Source: Aldehydirespirator sp965221185
GTDB taxonomy: Bacteria > Actinomycetota > Acidimicrobiia > Acidimicrobiales > Aldehydirespiratoraceae
NCBI GenBank assembly: GCA_965221185.1
Contig: OZ244866.1
Span: 62,001 to 126,000, forward strand
DNA: 64,000 nt
Reading direction: 5' to 3'
Made by a program: the position numbers and the translations under genes. Shown here in pieces: positions 60,558 to 64,000 of this stretch (position 1 is its first letter; every line of letters begins with the position of its first letter). Under the pieces are notes generated by a model, which was given only the letters and a program-made list of their open reading frames with translations, was not told where the DNA came from and ran no database searches.

Positions 60558-61463
60558 TCAGCTCAACAGGAACGGAGCCAGGATCCTCCAGCCGTCGGCC
60601 GTCGCGTCGGCACCGCCGGCGAGGACCTGCACACCCACATGGTCGGCTCCTGCGTCGAAGTGCTCCCGGACGCGGGCAGTGATCTGCTCGGGAGTGCCCC
60701 ACGCCACGATCGCGTCAACCAAACGGTCCGACGGTCCGCCGCCGGGCCCGCCGTCGATGTCGGATTGCTCGAAACCGAGGCGAAGCAGGTTGTTGGTGTA
60801 GTTCGGCAGCCGGAGGTACAGGGCCATATTCTTGCGGGCCAGGGCGCGTGCCGCCGCTGGGTCGGTGTCGAGTACGACCATCTGCTCGGGGCAGAGCGCC
60901 GCGTCGGGGCCCATGACTTGGCGCGCGATGGCGGTGTGCTCGGGCGGCACGAAGTACGGGTGTGCTCCCGCGGCGGCCTCCGCTGAGAGCTGGAGCATCC
61001 TGGGGCCGAGCGCGGCCAGCACGATCTCGGGAAGGTCCTGGGGGCCGTGGGCGAAGAATGGCGCCTCGCTCATCCGCGCCAGGTACTCGCGCATGTAGCT
61101 GAGCGGGCGGGAGTACTCGTGCTTGCGGAGGTCTTGCACCAAGTGCTGGTGGCTGACACCGAGCCCCAGCAGGAAGCGACCCGGAGACGCCTCCTCGATG
61201 GTGCGCTGGGCATTGGCCATCGTCATCGGGTCGCGGGCGTAGATGTTGGCGATGCCGGTGGCGACCTTGATGGAGGAGGTGCCCTGAAGCAGGAGCGCGG
61301 CCATCACGAACGGATCCCGCCCGACGACCTCGGGGAACCAGATCGCCCCGTAGCCCAGTTCCTCGGCCTCGGCTGTGAGCTCAGCGGCCCGCGACGACGG
61401 CACCGTGTCCAGGATTCCCGTCCAGATCCCGACGCGCCGCAAGTCGATGTTCCCTGCCGTCAC
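60558..61463 (-). CDS. LLM-class F420-dependent oxidoreductase
   Basis: A 301-residue luciferase-like monooxygenase-fold oxidoreductase, probably using coenzyme F420. Features are RRVGIWTGILDTVPSSRAAE, ELGYGAIWFPEVVGRDPFVM, ATGIANIYARDPMTMANAQR, GRFLLGLGVSHQHLVQDLRK, LAALGPRMLQLSAEAAAGAH and the C-terminal GADHVGVQVL. The GTG at 61463 gives the usual N-terminus; the frame is open further upstream without family similarity. It is encoded directly before glnS. Substrate unknown. Confidence 0.85.
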   Translation of the reverse strand: MTAGNIDLRRVGIWTGILDTVPSSRAAELTAEAEELGYGAIWFPEVVGRDPFVMAALLLQGTSSIKVATGIANIYARDPMTMANAQRTIEEASPGRFLLGLGVSHQHLVQDLRKHEYSRPLSYMREYLARMSEAPFFAHGPQDLPEIVLAALGPRMLQLSAEAAAGAHPYFVPPEHTAIARQVMGPDAALCPEQMVVLDTDPAAARALARKNMALYLRLPNYTNNLLRLGFEQSDIDGGPGGGPSDRLVDAIVAWGTPEQITARVREHFDAGADHVGVQVLAGGADATADGWRILAPFLLS

Positions 61464-61704
61464 GGACGGCAACCTACCGCCGACGCGGTCACGCCACTCG
61501 GTCCTCCAACGACGCTTATCGGGAGAAGAGCCGCTTATCGTTCCTAGCGCCATGTGCGGACTGTTCAGGTAGCGTCCGTCCGCTCAGGCTGTCTTGGCCT
61601 CAAGGTCCAGCTATCCAAAGCCTTGGCGAACCGGTACTCGAAGCTCGACTCATACTCCACATGATCTCAAGGCGTCTTGTGCTGATTCTGGACTTCGTAT
61701 GGAC

Positions 61705-61845
61705 GATGGACGTATCGTTTTCCCACTCTGCGAACAGGTCGTCGGCCACGCCCTCGGATGAGGCCAGCGCAGCCACTGCGGCCAGCAGGGCGCTGGTGCC
61801 TTTGGTCCACGCGGCGTAGGCCATCTTCAGCGCCGACGCGGCGCT
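61705..61845 (-). pseudogene. DUF1932/6-phosphogluconate-dehydrogenase-like fragment
   Basis: The minus strand reads ASALKMAYAAWTKGTSALLA and ALASSEGVADDLFAEWE, the C-terminal DUF1932 signature of NAD(P)-dependent hydroxyacid-dehydrogenase-like proteins. About 45 residues remain, with no Rossmann domain. Confidence 0.45.
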
Positions 61846-61863
61846 ACTCGTTCATGCCCGTTT

Positions 61864-61880
61864 TATACTACAATTATAGC
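61864..61880 (+). promoter_or_regulatory. AT-rich promoter directly upstream of the antitoxin gene
   Basis: TATACT at 61864-61869 resembles a -10 box, and the antitoxin ATG at 61881 lies 12 nt later with no ribosome site. This suggests a nearly leaderless transcript. Confidence 0.45.
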
Positions 61881-62171
61881 ATGAAGCGGCGACGGGTGAG
61901 CACGACCGTGGATAGCGGGCTCCTCGATCGGGCCCGTCATCTGCAGGAGTGGGGAACTGACGCCGCCATGATGGACGCGGCCCTCGAGGCGCTCACAGCC
62001 CGCTACCGGGAGGCTGAGATTGACGCCGCTTACGAGGTGTACGACCGCCTCCCCCTCGACGAGCCCGACGAATGGGGGGATCTGGCGTCTTTCCGTGACG
62101 CGAACCTCATGCACAGGCAGGAGCTCGGGTCGGCGAGTGGAGAACACCGGGCACGGCACGTCGACGGATGA
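61881..62171 (+). CDS. Type II antitoxin (MazE/ribbon-helix-helix-like)
   Basis: A 96-residue protein. The N-terminus MKRRRVSTTVDSGLLDRARH looks like a ribbon-helix-helix DNA-binding segment. The acidic C-terminus (EVYDRLPLDEPDEWGDLASF) resembles the toxin-neutralising tail of VapB/MazE-type antitoxins. Its stop overlaps the toxin start by 4 bp (ATGA). It should repress its own promoter and block the MazF toxin. Confidence 0.75.
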   Translation: MKRRRVSTTVDSGLLDRARHLQEWGTDAAMMDAALEALTARYREAEIDAAYEVYDRLPLDEPDEWGDLASFRDANLMHRQELGSASGEHRARHVDG

Positions 62172-62527
62172 CGGCGATGCCTGTGCGGCGGGGCGAGGTC
62201 TGGTGGTGGGAGTCTCCGCATGCAGGGCGTCGCCCCGTGGTCGTGCTCTCGCGAGACGCGGCGCTGGATCGGCTCAAGACGGCGATTGTCGCGCCGTGCA
62301 CCACCACGATCAGGGGCCTTCCCAGCGAGGTCGTGCTGGATCCCGGCGACGATCCGATCCCGGCCGTCTCGGCCGTCAACCTAGACTCTGTCGAGACTGC
62401 TCCTCTGTCCCTGTTGGTGCGTCGGCTGGGCCGGCTGAGCGACGAGCGCATGGGCCAGATCTGCGACGCCCTCCAGACGGCCGTGGCCTGCGCCGGATCC
62501 TGGAGACAGCCGCGATCGAAGGACTGA
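62168..62527 (+). CDS. mazF: MazF/PemK-family toxin (endoribonuclease)
   Basis: A 119-residue toxin of the MazF/PemK/CcdB fold. Family features are MPVRRGEVWWWESPHAGRRP, VVVLSRDAALDRLKTAIVAP, CTTTIRGLPSEVVLDPGDD, SAVNLDSVETAPLSLLVRRL and LSDERMGQICDALQTAVACA. Such toxins cleave mRNA or tRNA at short sequences. It is translationally coupled to the antitoxin at 61881-62171. The frame is complete and of normal length. Confidence 0.9.
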   Translation: MTAMPVRRGEVWWWESPHAGRRPVVVLSRDAALDRLKTAIVAPCTTTIRGLPSEVVLDPGDDPIPAVSAVNLDSVETAPLSLLVRRLGRLSDERMGQICDALQTAVACAGSWRQPRSKD

Positions 62528-62659
62528 TCAGGGACAGCCGCCGTCGCGCCAAGGCTGGGTCAAGTTGGACTGGCCGAAGGCGAGATCTTCGGGTCAGCAG
62601 CCGTCCCCGACGTCTGGTCACGCAGAGACCCCGACTCCCGCTCCCCGACGCCGCGAAGG

Positions 62660-63403
62660 TCACGTGTCGGTTTGGCCCAGGTAGGAGGCTCGCAGGTCGG
62701 GGTGGGCCAGCAGGTTCTCGGCGGTGTCGTCGAGCACCACCCGGCCCGTTTGCAGCACCCAGCCCCTATCGGCGATCGACAGGGCCATGTTGGCGTTCTG
62801 CTCCACCATGAACACGGTCAGCCCGGCCTCATGGATCTGCTGGATCAGCTCGAAGTTCTGCTGCACCAGCGCAGGGGCCAGGCCCATCGACGGCTCGTCC
62901 ATCAGCAGCACCCGCGGCTTGGCCATCAGCGCCCGTCCGATGGCGACCATCTGCTGCTCGCCGCCCGACAGGGTGCCCGACTTCTGGTTGATGCGCTCCT
63001 TGACCCGGGGGAACAGCTCGAAGACCCGCTCCATGTCGGCCGCGATCTGGTCGGCGTCGGTGCGCAGATAGGCGCCCAGGTCGAGGTTCTCTCGCACCGA
63101 CAGGCGCTTGAACAGGCGGCGATTCTCCGGGACCATCGTGACCCCGCGGGCCACCCGGTAGCTGATGGGCTTGTCGTTTACCACTTCGCCGTCGAGGACA
63201 ACCTCCCCGGAGGTCGGCTTGAGCATGCCGAGCAGCGTCTTGAGGGTGGTGGACTTGCCGCTGGCGTTGCCGCCTAGCAGGCAGACCATCTCGCCCTCGT
63301 AGATCGACAGGTTGACGTCCCGCAGCGCATGCACCGCGCCGTAGTGGGCGTTGACCGAGCGCATTTCCAGCAGCGGGGTCGCGCCGGGCCGGTCTGCGCT
63401 CAT
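62660..63403 (-). CDS. livF: Branched-chain amino-acid ABC transporter ATPase LivF
   Basis: A 247-residue ATPase. Walker A is CLLGGNASGKSTTLK (Ala-Ser instead of the usual Gly-Ala), the Q-loop region is VTMVPENRRLFKRLSVRENL, the signature is LSGGEQQMVAIGRAL, Walker B is VLLMDEPSMGLAP, and the end is LLAHPDLRASYLG, typical of LivF. It energises a HAAT-type importer for branched-chain amino acids or amides. ATG 63403 overlaps the livG stop (ATGA), so the two are coupled. Confidence 0.93.
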   Translation of the reverse strand: MSADRPGATPLLEMRSVNAHYGAVHALRDVNLSIYEGEMVCLLGGNASGKSTTLKTLLGMLKPTSGEVVLDGEVVNDKPISYRVARGVTMVPENRRLFKRLSVRENLDLGAYLRTDADQIAADMERVFELFPRVKERINQKSGTLSGGEQQMVAIGRALMAKPRVLLMDEPSMGLAPALVQQNFELIQQIHEAGLTVFMVEQNANMALSIADRGWVLQTGRVVLDDTAENLLAHPDLRASYLGQTDT

Positions 63404-64000
63404 TGCGCGTCGGCTCCCTGGCCGAGGTAGGCCTCGATCACCCGGGGATCGCTCGACACGTCGGCGTAATCGCCCTCGGCGATCTTGGTGCCATGGTCGA
63501 GCACCACCACCCGGTCAGACACCTCGCGCACCACCTCCATGTCGTGCTCGATCACCACTATGGCGAAGCCCCACTCGTCGCGCAGCGTGCCGATCAGTCC
63601 TGTCAGCTCGGCCGACTCCGTCGGGTTCATTCCCGCCGCCGGCTCGTCGAGCAGGATGAGCCTCGGCTGGGTGGCCATGGCCCGGGCGATCTCCAGCCGG
63701 CGGCGGTTGGCGTACGACAGCGTGAAGGCGGGCTGGTCGAGGCGATACCCCACCAGCCTGGTGCCGAAGAAGCTCAGTATCTTCTCGGCTCTCTGTCGGA
63801 TCTCGGCCTCCTCGCGCCGGAACGCCCGCGTGTAGAACAGTGCGCCGAAAGCGTGCTGGCGGGTGCGGCAGTGCTGGGAGACCATCACGTTTTCGACAAC
63901 CGTCATGTTGGCGAACAGCCGCACGTTCTGGAATGTGCGGGCGATGCCCCGGGCGGTTACCCGGTTCGGGTCGAGGCCCAGCAAAGAATCGCCCTCGAAG
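63400..64000 (-). CDS. livG: Branched-chain amino-acid ABC transporter ATPase LivG (5' end outside window)
   Basis: The C-terminal 200 residues of LivG; the frame is open to the window end, so Walker A lies outside. Visible are RGIARTFQNVRLFANMTVVE (Q-loop), the signature-like LSYANRRRLEIARAMATQPR, Walker B LILLDEPAAGMNP, the H-loop VVIEHDMEVV, and DYADVSSDPRVIEAYLGQG at the end. It is encoded just upstream of livF, the usual livGF order. Confidence 0.93.
   Translation of the reverse strand, partial: FEGDSLLGLDPNRVTARGIARTFQNVRLFANMTVVENVMVSQHCRTRQHAFGALFYTRAFRREEAEIRQRAEKILSFFGTRLVGYRLDQPAFTLSYANRRRLEIARAMATQPRLILLDEPAAGMNPTESAELTGLIGTLRDEWGFAIVVIEHDMEVVREVSDRVVVLDHGTKIAEGDYADVSSDPRVIEAYLGQGADAQ

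Overview
The window is high-GC DNA from a bacterium that looks like an actinobacterium, possibly of the Acidimicrobiia type. This is inferred from very high GC, GTG/TTG starts, SLH repeats of the TRAQMASF type, Cys-Trp-Gly RCC1-like repeats and an F420-type luciferase-like oxidoreductase. Giant Calx-beta and cadherin-like proteins, amino-sugar and fucose genes and many insertion sequences would suit a host-associated or marine lifestyle. No rRNA or tRNA gene was recognised.

Layout: 0-2.5 kb holds two aldehyde dehydrogenases. 2.5-3.6 kb is a graveyard of xis, integrase, acyl-CoA synthetase and esterase fragments. 3.6-6.6 kb is a two-component system divergent from a small secreted acidic protein. 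6.6-9.5 kb has an SLH remnant and an ECF sigma factor overlapping a membrane-anchored partner broken by a 4-bp repeat slip. An IS30 element lies at 9.5-10.5 kb. 10.8-23.2 kb is a giant Calx-beta/Ig-like secreted protein gene broken by frameshifts.

From 23.8 to 39.4 kb is a sugar catabolism island. One strand carries an ABC importer (binding protein, two permeases, ATPase), a Gfo/Idh/MocA oxidoreductase, a DeoR-type repressor and a SIS-domain isomerase, mostly joined by 4-bp ATGA overlaps. Beside it lie a PfkB kinase, a DUF2090 aldolase with a 57-bp coding tandem repeat, an L-fucose mutarotase, and one polypeptide fusing an N-acetylhexosamine-6-phosphate deacetylase to a ROK kinase. Kinase, deacetylase, SIS deaminase/isomerase, PfkB and aldolase match the steps of the N-acetylgalactosamine (Aga/tagatose) route. 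FucU, a frameshifted L-fuconate dehydratase, a lactonase remnant and a second enolase-superfamily dehydratase point to a partly decayed oxidative L-fucose route.

39.7-50 kb holds an AAA/DUF4143 ATPase, a secreted cadherin-like protein, an RCC1-like repeat protein, an IS21 element, a truncated integrase and an SRPBCC protein. 50.4-58.4 kb is bounded by a 200-bp inverted repeat with conserved, interleaved complementary segments. It contains a large secreted protein combining a phosphohistidine-like and a PEP-synthase/glucan-water-dikinase-like ATP-grasp domain with cadherin-like repeats, followed by an IS110 element. 58.8-64 kb returns to ordinary genes: glnS, an LLM oxidoreductase, a MazEF-type toxin-antitoxin pair, and livF/livG (livG runs off the end).

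Frameshifts and junction breaks are frequent (about nine in multi-domain, transposase and sugar genes). They may reflect real decay or errors in a long-read or metagenome assembly.
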